64,000 bases of DNA from Janthinobacterium sp. TB1-E2 (lineage in GTDB: Bacteria; Pseudomonadota; Gammaproteobacteria; Burkholderiales; Burkholderiaceae_D): NCBI RefSeq assembly GCF_036885605.1, contig NZ_CP142523.1:434001-498000 (forward strand), given 5' to 3'. The notes under the pieces were generated by a model. That model saw only the letters and a list, made by a program, of their open reading frames with translations, was not told the DNA's origin and did no database searches. Both the position numbers and the translations under genes were made by a program. Of this stretch, positions 17,106 to 27,313 are shown in pieces (the first letter of the stretch is position 1; each line of letters opens with the position of its first letter).

Positions 17106-18560
17106 TCAGGCCGCGTGCACGCCGTTGCGGCCGTGATGCTTGGCCTGGTACAAGGCGCTGTCGGCACGTGAAAAGAAGGCCGATTCGCTTTCCTCCGGCC
17201 GGTACTCGGCCACGCCCAGGCTGATCGTTACGGGTAGCTGCGGCGCGGGCAGGCCGAAATCGTGGCCTTCGATGGCGGCGCGCAGGTTTTCCGCCACTTC
17301 CGCCGCTTGCGCCAGGCTGCAGTTATTCAGCAGTACCAAATACTCCTCGCCGCCCCAGCGCGTGATGACGTCGCTTTCGCGCACGGTGGCGCGCGCCACG
17401 TCGGCTACGCCACGGATGACCTTGTCGCCCCACAGGTGGCCGTGCGTATCGTTGACGCGCTTGAAGAAATCGATGTCGAACAGGATGGCGGACATCGGCT
17501 GCTCGTTGCGTCTGGACAGAAGCATGGCGCGCTGGAACAGCAATTCCAGCGATTGGCGGTTCAAGAGCCCGGTCAGCGCATCCGTCGAGGCGATGCGCTC
17601 GATGCGGCGCTGGTAGCGGTTCACCGTCAGCAAGGTCAGCCCCAGTACCAGCAGGGTGACGCCAAAGCTGATGGCCAGGTTGAAGATGAACACGCGCTGC
17701 AGCGACTGGACTTCGTCGCTGACATTCTGCTCGACCACCAGGTACCAGCCCAGTTCGGGAATGAAGCGCGAATTGACAAGGATTTCCGCGCGGCCCAGCT
17801 GGTACGACAGATGCGTCGGTTCGCTTCGGTGGTTGATGATCTGCCCGGCAATGGCGCTCACGCCGGGCAGGCTGCGGATGTTGCCACGCCCATTGCGCAT
17901 GGTCTTGCCCGCCAATACCAAGGTGCCGGCGGCATCGACAAAATAGATGTTGCGGTGGAAGCGCGCCTGGTAGCGGTCGATGATGTGGCTCATGGTGTCC
18001 AGGGTCAGGCCGATGCCGGTGGCGCCGATGAACCGGCCGTCGTAGTCAACCACGCGGTGGTTGATGAAGATGGTCATGCTGTCGCGGTTGGCCATGTCGA
18101 TATCGACGTTCGTTTCATAATCGGTCTTGTCCATGGCGCGCACGCGGTAGTACCAGATGTCGCGCGTCTCTTGCGGGCTGACGGATTTCAAGGTGCCTTC
18201 CGCGTAATAATATTTGCTGCTCTTGTCCGAGACGAGAAAGCTGGTGATGGCGCCGTACTTCTTCTTGACCTCGGCCAGGTAGCGCACGATCTGTTCCGGC
18301 TTGTTTTCGCCGGCCAGTATCCAGTCGCGCACGAAGGTGTCGTGCGCCATCAGCGACGAGATGAAGACGGGGCGCAGCATGTCCTTCTGGATTTCCGAAT
18401 AAATATTGTCGCCCGTCAGGGGCAGGGTCTGGTCGGCGATGCCGTGTTCGATGGCCTGGCGCGAGGCCAGGTAGCTGGCCAGGCTGGTCGCCATGAAGCC
18501 CGCCCCCAGGATCAGGGTCAGGAGGATGAGCAGGCGGTATTTGATCGACAGAAGACGCAT
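17106..18560 (-). CDS. Membrane-bound diguanylate cyclase with periplasmic Cache-like sensor
   Basis: 484 residues from the ATG at 18560, where a positively charged N-terminus leads into the first membrane helix (LLILLTLILGAGFMATS). A periplasmic region with a dCache-like segment (IWYYRVRAMDKTDYETNVDI) is followed by a second membrane helix and a GGDEF domain. The active site reads GGEEY, with the primary inhibitory site RESD five residues upstream, so product inhibition is expected. It makes c-di-GMP in response to a periplasmic ligand. A longer open frame upstream to 18638 is not needed. It is convergent with the DUF2520 gene, 1 bp apart. Confidence 0.88.
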   Translation of the reverse strand: MRLLSIKYRLLILLTLILGAGFMATSLASYLASRQAIEHGIADQTLPLTGDNIYSEIQKDMLRPVFISSLMAHDTFVRDWILAGENKPEQIVRYLAEVKKKYGAITSFLVSDKSSKYYYAEGTLKSVSPQETRDIWYYRVRAMDKTDYETNVDIDMANRDSMTIFINHRVVDYDGRFIGATGIGLTLDTMSHIIDRYQARFHRNIYFVDAAGTLVLAGKTMRNGRGNIRSLPGVSAIAGQIINHRSEPTHLSYQLGRAEILVNSRFIPELGWYLVVEQNVSDEVQSLQRVFIFNLAISFGVTLLVLGLTLLTVNRYQRRIERIASTDALTGLLNRQSLELLFQRAMLLSRRNEQPMSAILFDIDFFKRVNDTHGHLWGDKVIRGVADVARATVRESDVITRWGGEEYLVLLNNCSLAQAAEVAENLRAAIEGHDFGLPAPQLPVTISLGVAEYRPEESESAFFSRADSALYQAKHHGRNGVHAA

Positions 18561-18827
18561 GGAGACGAGGGGAGTGGCCGGCGGGAAGGCTATCGTGACG
18601 CAAGCCAAAAGTATGCAGCAGGGTAGGTATTGGCGCAATGATAACTGGTTTTATTGATAATTTACCCTGGCGAACGCGACAAGATAACCACGACTTACCA
18701 AATAAAAGTGCCGATTTGTCGACAAAGATGCCAATTAGCAATAAGATTTGATGAGGGGAATCATTGCGCACCGCCCCTGTCTTGCCGCCCGTTTCAGGCG
18801 CAGGATATTACGCGCAGGGAGTGTTGC

Positions 18828-19190
18828 ATGTTATTTTTAAAGAGTACGTCCGTCAGCAAGGCCCCCGGCATCTACGAGGTCGACATCGCCGCCAAGCCGC
18901 CTGGCAAGACCTTCGGCATTTTTCTCGCCACCGATCCCGACCATCCGCCATCAGCTTTGCTGGGGCAATTGAAGGCGCTGGGCTTCGAGAACACCTATAG
19001 TTCGCCTTATCTGCACAAGGATGGGGGCAAAGTGCTGGACCTGCATTTCCAGAAGGATGGCACGGATATCTTCAAGGGCTGGAAAACCGAAGAGTGCACG
19101 CAGAACGTGGCGGCCATCACGGCGCTGTTCGAAGAGCATGGCATCACGATCTCCCCACGGGTGATGTCGATGGCGGAAGCCTACGCTTAA
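18828..19190 (+). CDS. Unrecognised small protein (120 aa)
   Basis: The ATG at 18828 has GGGAG seven bases upstream. The protein is soluble, with KTFGIFLATDPDHPPSALLG and a C-terminal TQNVAAITALFEEHGITISP. The alternating strand-helix pattern might be a small ferredoxin-like or RraB-like alpha/beta fold, but this is a guess. It stands alone, divergent from the diguanylate cyclase by 267 bp and convergent with the exported protein ending at 19206. Confidence 0.65.
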   Translation: MLFLKSTSVSKAPGIYEVDIAAKPPGKTFGIFLATDPDHPPSALLGQLKALGFENTYSSPYLHKDGGKVLDLHFQKDGTDIFKGWKTEECTQNVAAITALFEEHGITISPRVMSMAEAYA

Positions 19191-19205
19191 TCTGCCTCAA
19201 CCGCG

Positions 19206-19787
19206 TCAACCCGCTTCCACGCCGATGTGATACAGCGCCCAAGGGCAGCTGGCAAAACGTTCGGCCAGGGGCAGGGCCGCCACGGCCGCGATGCGGTCCG
19301 CGTCATGGATCGCCCATAGCGGCCCCAGCCCGCCCAGCGCCATCGCCTGCCCGTCCAGGTGGGTGGCGACAATAAAACGCTGCGCGCGCGCCTGCGCCAT
19401 GGTCAGCGCCGCCGCATAGCCATCGACGGCGCGCAGCAGCAAGCGAATCTCACCTTCCTCGGGCGCACCCGCCGCCTTCAAGACATCGACCAGCAATGGT
19501 CCGCGCAGGGCATGCGCCTTGCCGTCGTATTCCAGAGTGGGGTGGATTGTGCGCGCCGGCAAGTTCGCCAGCGCCGCAAAGTCGAATGCCCGCGCCCGCT
19601 CAAAACTGATCTTTTGCTTGTGCATCATCTGGTCGCGCACGGCGTCGAACGGACCCCGGTTCGGCTTGTCGATGCTGCCCGTGATGGTCAGCAAGGCCGG
19701 ACCGCGCAGGCCGGCGGGCGCCGCCCGGGCGATGGCGGGCAGGGCCGCGCCGGCCATGGCGGCGGCGAGAAACTGGCGTTTATGCAT
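19206..19787 (-). CDS. Exported small molybdopterin-binding-domain-like protein
   Basis: 193 residues with an N-terminal export signal (HKRQFLAAA...AIARA); the KRxFL arrangement resembles a Tat signal with Lys in place of the first Arg, but Sec export is equally possible. The mature part (LLTITGSIDKPNRGPF, then LRGPLLVDVLKAAGA and GYAAALTM) matches the small sulfite-oxidase-fold proteins annotated as molybdopterin-dependent oxidoreductase-like. The usual cofactor-ligating cysteine is not evident in the core; the only Cys is near the C-terminus. It is probably a periplasmic ligand-binding or redox accessory protein. Confidence 0.65.
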   Translation of the reverse strand: MHKRQFLAAAMAGAALPAIARAAPAGLRGPALLTITGSIDKPNRGPFDAVRDQMMHKQKISFERARAFDFAALANLPARTIHPTLEYDGKAHALRGPLLVDVLKAAGAPEEGEIRLLLRAVDGYAAALTMAQARAQRFIVATHLDGQAMALGGLGPLWAIHDADRIAAVAALPLAERFASCPWALYHIGVEAG

Positions 19788-19820
19788 GCACTTCTCCTCT
19801 GACTGAAAATCGATAATGTC

Positions 19821-19838
19821 CTTAAGTCTATCTTAAGT
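19821..19838. promoter_or_regulatory. Tandem CTTAAGT repeats upstream of the outer-membrane protein gene
   Basis: CTTAAGT occurs at 19821-19827 and again at 19832-19838, an 11-bp period, about one helical turn. This is the pattern bound by OmpR/PhoB-type response regulators. It lies between the exported protein gene (minus) and the barrel gene (plus, 20023) and could serve either. Confidence 0.4.
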
Positions 19839-20022
19839 TCGCTCAACGGTGCGCATTTTACGGTTATTGTCAGTTTGCAATGTTGACTTACATCTTGTCA
19901 CAGTTCTTACGGAATGGCGAAAGACGTAGCTTTTTTCGGCTGTTATTGTGTCCTCATCGCACTTCGCTGAACTGCGAATCCAGGCATGAATCTAGGAACA
20001 TCCACCAATTAAGAGAGAGAAC

Positions 20023-20604
20023 ATGATGAAGAAGAAAATCCTGTTTGCAATGATCGCTTCCGTTACCGCACTGACCGGTATGAGCGCCGCACACGCCGAG
20101 GGCGCCTATGTGGGTGCCGGCGTCACGGGCAACCGCTACAACTTCGATATTCCTGGCGCCACCAGCGCGGATAATCATAGCGGCTACAAGGCTGGCGCCA
20201 AGATCTTCGCCGGTTACGATTTCGATAAGACCTGGGCGGTCGAGGGTGGCTATGCCGATTTCGGCAGCAAGGATTACAGCTATGTCACCGGCGCCGGCAA
20301 CGGTTCCGTGAAAAGCGATTCGCACGGCTACTACCTGGCCGGCAAGGCCACCATGCCCGTGACCGACAAGGTCGGCGTGTTCGGCAAGCTCGGTGTGGCC
20401 AAGGTCAAGAACAGCTTGAGCGGCACGGGCCTGTCGACCGGCATCAGCGGCAACGACAAGACGGGTGTGTACGCTTCCGTCGGCGCCCAGTACGCGATCA
20501 ACGAGAAAGTCTCGCTGACGGCGGAGGTGGAACACTTCGGCAAGAGCGCCGACCAGGGCCGCAAGGCTACGGGCCTCGCTTTAGGTGCACGCTACAACTT
20601 CTAA
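20023..20604 (+). CDS. Outer-membrane beta-barrel protein (OmpX/OmpA-barrel type)
   Basis: 193 residues. The Sec signal peptide ends SAAHA before EGAYVG (about residue 26). The mature chain alternates as in an eight-strand barrel (GAYVGAGVTGNRYNF, KIFAGYDFDKTWAVEGGYAD, ALGARYNF) and ends in phenylalanine, the usual BAM recognition residue. It resembles OmpA-like transmembrane or surface-antigen barrel families; no pathogenicity role is implied. ATG 20026 is an alternative start. AGAGAGAGA precedes it. A strong terminator follows at 20623. Confidence 0.85.
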   Translation: MMKKKILFAMIASVTALTGMSAAHAEGAYVGAGVTGNRYNFDIPGATSADNHSGYKAGAKIFAGYDFDKTWAVEGGYADFGSKDYSYVTGAGNGSVKSDSHGYYLAGKATMPVTDKVGVFGKLGVAKVKNSLSGTGLSTGISGNDKTGVYASVGAQYAINEKVSLTAEVEHFGKSADQGRKATGLALGARYNF

Positions 20605-20622
20605 TCACCTGGAAGCTTGCTG

Positions 20623-20659
20623 AAAAAAAAGGCAGTTACCGCGAGGTAACTGCCTTTTT
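20623..20659. terminator. Bidirectional Rho-independent terminator
   Basis: A perfect 10-bp stem (GGCAGTTACC / GGTAACTGCC) with a GCGA loop is flanked by eight A on the left and five T on the right. It lies between the convergent outer-membrane protein gene and ettA and can serve both. Confidence 0.93.
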
Positions 20660-20676
20660 GCATGGCCAGACCGAAA

Positions 20677-22344
<1,668 letters not shown>

Positions 22345-22431
22345 TAGAAATCTCGGGTGATATACAAAGACGGACAGGATACGGTAAACGCCCGCTTCCG
22401 GCCAGCGCTGTGCGCTGCCGGAACGGGCCGG

Positions 22432-23316
22432 TCAGGCAGCCAGCCGCGCGCGGCGGCTGCTCCACAGGCCTTCGGCCGCATACAGGCCCAGCGCCGTCCA
22501 GATGACGAGGAAGCCCAGCATGCGCTCGGGGGTGAACGATTCGTGAAAGACCCATACGCCGATCAAGAGCTGGCCCGTGGGGGCGATGTATTGCAATAGC
22601 CCCAGCACGGCCAGCGGCAGGCGGCGCGCGCCGGCGGCAAACAGCAGCAGGGGAATGGCCGTGATGGGGCCGGACGCCAGCAGCAGCGCGCGCGTGGCGG
22701 TGGAATCTGTATTGACGAAGCCGCTCTGGCCATGCCAGGCCAGCCACAGCATATAGGCCAGCGCCAGGGGGAACAGAATCAATGTTTCGAACGACAGGCC
22801 TTCCAGCGCGCCCAGCGCGGCTGTCTTGCGCAGCAAGCCATAGCCGCCGAACGAGGCCGCCAGCAGCAGGGCGATCCACGGCACTTGCCCCGCCTGCCAG
22901 GTGAGCCAGGCCACGCCGCAGGCGGCCAGGCCGATGGCCAGCCACTGCAGGCGGCGCAGGCGTTCGTGCAGCAGCAAAAAGCCCAGCATGACATTGATCA
23001 GGGGCGTAATGAAGTAGCCGAGGCTGGCATCGACCACGTGGCCGTTGTTGACGGCCCAGATATAGATGAACCAGTTGGCCGAGAGCAAAAACGCACTGGC
23101 CACGAAACTGGCCACGACCCTGGGCTGCGCTTTCAGGCTGCCCAGCCAGCTCCACTGGCGGCGCACGGTCAGCACGATGCCGAGGAACAATAGCGACCAG
23201 ACCATGCGATGTGCGAGGATTTCCTGCGGCGCGATCTCGCCGATGGCATGAAAGTACAGGGGGAACAGGCCCCAGCACAGGAAGGCGAGGGAGGCGTACA
23301 ACATGCCTGGATTCAT
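22432..23316 (-). CDS. rarD: EamA family transporter RarD
   Basis: 294 residues with ten membrane segments. The RarD opening LCWGLFPLYFHAIGEI (about 13-28) and EILAHRMVWSLLFL match this branch of the drug/metabolite transporter superfamily, as do LSANWFIYIWAVNNGHVVDA and YIAPTGQLLIGVWVFHE. The substrate is not established for the family. It is upstream of ettA with an 87-bp gap and possibly co-transcribed. Confidence 0.9.
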   Translation of the reverse strand: MNPGMLYASLAFLCWGLFPLYFHAIGEIAPQEILAHRMVWSLLFLGIVLTVRRQWSWLGSLKAQPRVVASFVASAFLLSANWFIYIWAVNNGHVVDASLGYFITPLINVMLGFLLLHERLRRLQWLAIGLAACGVAWLTWQAGQVPWIALLLAASFGGYGLLRKTAALGALEGLSFETLILFPLALAYMLWLAWHGQSGFVNTDSTATRALLLASGPITAIPLLLFAAGARRLPLAVLGLLQYIAPTGQLLIGVWVFHESFTPERMLGFLVIWTALGLYAAEGLWSSRRARLAA

Positions 23317-23554
23317 GATGGGCTTCGCAGGAGAGTAGACAGTCTGTCATTATGGCTGAAAACATCGGGGGCTGCCCGGCGCCGCTGGCGAGGCGTAGAA
23401 TGGCAACAAATCAATGGCCGCAAGCCCGCGCAGCAAGGCGGAGCGGCACAAAACCACGACTTTGGGGCAGCTGCGGAACCATGCAAAAATACTCTTGCTA
23501 TTTGCTAATACCTATCATATTGTGCGATGCAACAAAACAAAAACGGGTGCAATC

Positions 23555-25432
23555 TTGACGTCGGAACATAAAAAAAGCGGCCTGGCCGGCATGACCCTGG
23601 CGGCCGTAGGCATCGTTTACGGCGATATCGGCACCAGTCCGCTGTACACCTTGAAGACCGTCTTCGACCCGGCCCACGGCCTGATGCTCTCGCCCGAGAA
23701 CTTGCTGGGCATCGTCTCGCTGATCTTCTGGGGCCTGACCCTGATCGTCTCGCTCAAGTACGTGACTCTGGTGTTGCGCGCCGATAACCGCGGCGAGGGC
23801 GGCATCATGGCCCTGATGGCGCTGGTGCTGTCGTCCGTCAGCCGCCTGTCGCGCTGGCATTTCCCGCTGATGGTGATCGGCGTCTTCGGCGCCACCCTGT
23901 TCTATGGCGACAGCGTGATCACGCCGGCCATCTCCGTGCTGTCGGCCATCGAAGGCCTGGAAGTGGCCACGCCCGCCTTCAGTCCGTACGTGGTACCGCT
24001 GACGATCGTCGTGCTGGTGGCGCTGTACTCGGTGCAATCGCACGGCACGGCCGGCATCGGCCGCTATTTTGCGCCCATCATGGTGCTGTGGTTTGCCGCG
24101 CTGGCCGGCATGGGCGTGGTCAACATCATCAAGTCGCCAGCCATCCTGGCCGCGCTCAATCCCCTGCACGCGGCCACTTTCCTGATGAATAACGGCTTCG
24201 TTGCCTTCGTTGCCCTGGGCGCCGTGGTGCTGGCGCTGACGGGCGCCGAGGCGCTGTACGCCGACATGGGCCATTTCGGCAAGAAGCCGATCCGCCTGGC
24301 CTGGTTCCTGATCGCCTTTCCCGCGCTGGCGCTGAATTACCTGGGCCAGGGCGGCTTGCTGCTCGCGCATCCGGAAGCCGTCACGAATCCGTTTTACCAG
24401 CAGCTGGGCGCGTGGAGCGTGTACCCGCTGGTGATCCTGTCGACCATGGCCACCGTGATCGCCTCGCAGGCAACCATTTCCGGCACCTTCTCGATGACCA
24501 AGCAGGCGATCGCGCTGGGCTTCTTGCCGCGCATGCGCGTGCGCCACACGTCGGAAAGCGAAATCGGGCAGATCTACATCCCCGCCGTGAACTGGCTGCA
24601 ACTGGCCGTGGTGCTGCTGGCCGTCATCGGCTTCGGTTCTTCGGAAAACCTGGCCGCCGCCTACGGTATCGCCGTGACGGCCACCATGCTGTCGACCACG
24701 ATCCTGACGTTCTTCGTCATCCGCTACCGCTGGAAGATGAACCTGGCCCTGTGCTGGGCCGCCACGGGCTTTTTCCTGATCATCGACGTCAACCTGGTGT
24801 CGGCAACTGCCCTGAAACTGTTCCATGGCGGCTGGTTCCCGCTGCTGCTGGGCTCGATTTTGTTCATCGTCATGCTGACCTGGAAGCGCGGCCGCCAGCT
24901 GGTGTTTCAGAACCTGGAAAAGCATGCGATCCCGCTCGACGATTTCCTTTCGTCGCTGTTCATCGCGCCGCCGCTGCGCGTGCCGGGCACGGCCATTTTC
25001 CTGCGCGGCGAAACGGATGGCGTGCCGCATGCGCTGCTGCATAACTTGCTGCACAACAAGGTGTTGCATGAGCGCGTCATTTTCCTCACCGTCTTCATGC
25101 ATGAAGAGCCGTGGGTGGCGCCATCGGAGCGCGTGCGCGTGGTGGACCTGGGCCATCAGTGCTACCAGGTCAATGTGCATTACGGCTTCAAGGATGAACC
25201 GGACATTCCGTCCGCGCTGGCCCAGTGCGCGCAGCAGGGACTGGATTTCGAGATGATGGAAACGTCGTTCTTCATCGCGCGCCAGACCATCATTTCGACG
25301 CCGGGCGCCGGCATGATGCCGTGGCGCGAGCACCTGTTCGTCACCATGTCGCGCAATGCGCGCACGGCGGCCGACTACTATCAGATCCCGAGCAACCGGG
25401 TGATCGAACTGGGCACGCAGGTGGAAATCTAG
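23555..25432 (+). CDS. kup: Low-affinity potassium transporter Kup
   Basis: 625 residues from a TTG at 23555 (TTG ACG TCG GAA), which gives the usual Kup length (622-628); the frame is open upstream to 23414 but that part is not conserved. LAAVGIVYGDIGTSPLYTLK is the Kup signature near the N-terminus; GIMALMALVLS, FGATLFYGDSVITPAISVLS and ALTGAEALYADMGHFGKKPI are also typical. Twelve membrane helices precede a soluble C-terminal domain. It brings in K+ with protons. A weak GGGTG precedes the TTG. Confidence 0.9.
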   Translation: MTSEHKKSGLAGMTLAAVGIVYGDIGTSPLYTLKTVFDPAHGLMLSPENLLGIVSLIFWGLTLIVSLKYVTLVLRADNRGEGGIMALMALVLSSVSRLSRWHFPLMVIGVFGATLFYGDSVITPAISVLSAIEGLEVATPAFSPYVVPLTIVVLVALYSVQSHGTAGIGRYFAPIMVLWFAALAGMGVVNIIKSPAILAALNPLHAATFLMNNGFVAFVALGAVVLALTGAEALYADMGHFGKKPIRLAWFLIAFPALALNYLGQGGLLLAHPEAVTNPFYQQLGAWSVYPLVILSTMATVIASQATISGTFSMTKQAIALGFLPRMRVRHTSESEIGQIYIPAVNWLQLAVVLLAVIGFGSSENLAAAYGIAVTATMLSTTILTFFVIRYRWKMNLALCWAATGFFLIIDVNLVSATALKLFHGGWFPLLLGSILFIVMLTWKRGRQLVFQNLEKHAIPLDDFLSSLFIAPPLRVPGTAIFLRGETDGVPHALLHNLLHNKVLHERVIFLTVFMHEEPWVAPSERVRVVDLGHQCYQVNVHYGFKDEPDIPSALAQCAQQGLDFEMMETSFFIARQTIISTPGAGMMPWREHLFVTMSRNARTAADYYQIPSNRVIELGTQVEI

Positions 25433-25601
25433 ACGTGACAATGGGACGGAATGGCTATTATGGCAATGTTGTATTGTTGCGTAATCTTCCGTCGCGCTTA
25501 CGTCTGCTTACAAATTGGCTGCGCGACTCCTGTTAAACTGCTGCTCGCACCGGTCCGCACCGTACGGGCCTCAGCCACACACCAATATTTAAAGGGAAAC
25601 C

Positions 25602-26063
25602 ATGAAATCGGTATTTCAAATGATCGCCACCCTCGCTTGTGCCGTGGCCCTGACCGCTTGCGGTGCTGCTGCCAACACCGAGAAGCCGGTCGTGCTCGAC
25701 CCGAATACGCAAGTGAAAGAACTGACCATTACCGATCCGGTGGTCGGCACCGGTACGGCAGCGGCGGCGGGCGACACCCTGCTGGTGACTTACACGGGCT
25801 GGCTGTATGACGCAAGCAAGCCGGGCAACAAGGGCGTGCAGTTCGATGCGAACCAGACTGGCGCCGGTTTTAGTTTCCCTCTCGGTATCGGCCAGGTCAT
25901 CCTGGGCTGGGACCGCGGCCTGGTCGGCATGAAGGTCGGCGGCACGCGCGTGCTGGCCATTCCGTATGACCTCGGTTATGGCAAGGCGGGCAGCGCGCCG
26001 AAGATTCCTGGCTATGCCGGCTTGCTGTTCGAGATCAAGCTGGTGAGCGTGACGAAAAAGTAG
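25602..26063 (+). CDS. FKBP-type peptidyl-prolyl isomerase, lipoprotein
   Basis: 153 residues. The signal peptide ends in the lipobox LTAC (Cys20), so the protein is probably lipid-anchored. The FKBP domain follows: DTLLVTYTGWLYD, GFSFPLGIGQVILGWDRGL, GMKVGGTRVLAIPYDLGYG. It accelerates prolyl isomerisation in the cell envelope. ATTTAAAGGGAAACC provides a strong ribosome-binding site. It stands alone and ends at a strong terminator. Confidence 0.92.
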   Translation: MKSVFQMIATLACAVALTACGAAANTEKPVVLDPNTQVKELTITDPVVGTGTAAAAGDTLLVTYTGWLYDASKPGNKGVQFDANQTGAGFSFPLGIGQVILGWDRGLVGMKVGGTRVLAIPYDLGYGKAGSAPKIPGYAGLLFEIKLVSVTKK

Positions 26064-26087
26064 GCACGCGCAGGGCAGCAAACAAAA

Positions 26088-26115
26088 GGGCGATTCCACG
26101 GAATCGCCCTTTTTG
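26088..26115. terminator. Rho-independent terminator between FKBP gene and PP-loop gene
   Basis: A nine-bp stem (GGGCGATTC / GAATCGCCC) with a CACG loop is followed by a T run and preceded by an A-rich stretch. It lies between two convergent genes and can act in both directions. Confidence 0.9.
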
Positions 26116-26129
26116 CTTTGGCGGGCCCT

Positions 26130-26807
26130 TTACGCCTTGGGCGGGGCCAGCTCCTGGAAGTAATACGTGGCGCCGCCCAGGTTGGCCGGCGCGTCATATT
26201 GCAGCACTTGCGTGCGGCGCAGCGCCACCGGTGCGCTGAAGGCGGGACCGTCGTAGACGAAGGTGTGGAATTCGCCGTTTTCGCCGCAGGCGTCGACGCC
26301 GGGCGGCAGGTCGGCGAGGAAGGAAGCGTCGAACTCGCGTCCGCAAAATGCGCGCGGCAGGTGCCGGCCATTGATGCACACGACGATGGCCTTGAAGCCG
26401 GCGGCGAGAAATTCGTCGACCAGCGCGCGGCGATCCCCGCCCCACAGGGGCAGGTGCGCCGTCAGGCCGGCGACCGCGCAGACTTTTTCTTCCCAGTCGC
26501 GGTGCGGCTGCAGGTCGATGTCGCCAAACAGCGCGTGATCGATGCCCTCGGCCTTGGCCGCGCGCAGCATGGCGATGAATTGCTCTTCGTAGCTGGCCCA
26601 GCTGGCGTGATAGCGCTGCAGGCGCGCGCCCAGGCTGGCCGCCTGCGCGGCGAGCAGCTCGGGCGGCACGCCGTGCGAGCGCGATTTGCGGCCATCTTCA
26701 TCCATGGCCGTGATCAACAGCGGCACGTCCATGCCGGCGTTGCGCGCGCGCCACAGGGCCAGGCAGGAATCCTTGCCGCCGCTCCAGGAAATCAGGGCCG
26801 TCGTCAT
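26130..26807 (-). CDS. Dph6-related PP-loop ATP pyrophosphatase
   Basis: 225 residues. The PP-loop SGGKDSCLALWRA is at residues 8-20, and ALFGDIDLQPHRDWEEKVC and GENGEFHTFVYDGP are the conserved family segments. Eukaryotic and archaeal relatives amidate diphthine on elongation factor 2, which bacteria lack, so the bacterial members adenylate some other carboxylate before amidation. The start overlaps the stop of elaA by four bases (ATGA), indicating one transcript. Confidence 0.85.
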   Translation of the reverse strand: MTTALISWSGGKDSCLALWRARNAGMDVPLLITAMDEDGRKSRSHGVPPELLAAQAASLGARLQRYHASWASYEEQFIAMLRAAKAEGIDHALFGDIDLQPHRDWEEKVCAVAGLTAHLPLWGGDRRALVDEFLAAGFKAIVVCINGRHLPRAFCGREFDASFLADLPPGVDACGENGEFHTFVYDGPAFSAPVALRRTQVLQYDAPANLGGATYYFQELAPPKA

Positions 26808-27274
26808 GCCGCTTGCTCCACCGCGCGCAGCATGTCGACGTGCTGTATGCCGTCTTCGTCGTACGGTGCGCTGACGGTGACAAAGCCGAAGGATTGATAG
26901 AAGCGCTCCAGATACTGCTGTGCGCCGATGCGGATGGCGTGGCCGGGGTGCCGGCGTTCGGCGCGCGCGATGCCTTCCGTCAATAGCTGTTTGCCGGCGC
27001 CCGTGGTGCGCGCTTCGGGCGCCGTCAGCACGCGGCCCAGCGACATTTCCACATACTTGGCGCCCGGTGCCAGCACGCGCAGGTAGGCGGCCAGACGACG
27101 CTGGCCATCGACCGTTTGCCAGCCCAGCAAATGCATAGCTTGCTGGTCATGGCCGTCCAGGTCCGGGTAAATGCACTGCTGTTCGATGACGAACACGCGC
27201 TGGCGCAAGGCCAGCACCTGGTACAAATCGTGGGGGCCGAGTTCGTCGAACGTGTTCCATTGCCAGCTGATCAT
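26804..27274 (-). CDS. elaA: GNAT family N-acetyltransferase, ElaA type
   Basis: 156 residues, matching ElaA in length and order: LYQVLALRQRVFVIEQQCIY (17-36), DLDGHDQQAMHLLGW, then the acetyl-CoA loop region SLGRVLTAPEARTTGAGKQL and YQSFGFVTVS near the end. The acceptor is unknown. It is the first gene of a two-gene unit with the PP-loop protein. Confidence 0.88.
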   Translation of the reverse strand: MISWQWNTFDELGPHDLYQVLALRQRVFVIEQQCIYPDLDGHDQQAMHLLGWQTVDGQRRLAAYLRVLAPGAKYVEMSLGRVLTAPEARTTGAGKQLLTEGIARAERRHPGHAIRIGAQQYLERFYQSFGFVTVSAPYDEDGIQHVDMLRAVEQAA

Positions 27275-27313
27275 GGGTCATCCTTGATTGAGAGTGGCGT
27301 GATTTTACCGGCT

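Noticed and set aside
15428-17167. 579-codon minus frame across mgtC, DUF924 and DUF2520 genes
   Set aside because: It would cover three recognised plus-strand genes and has no recognisable family.
23498-25441. 647-codon open frame on the minus strand opposite kup
   Set aside because: Shadow of kup; rich in His, Gln, Arg with no domain pattern.
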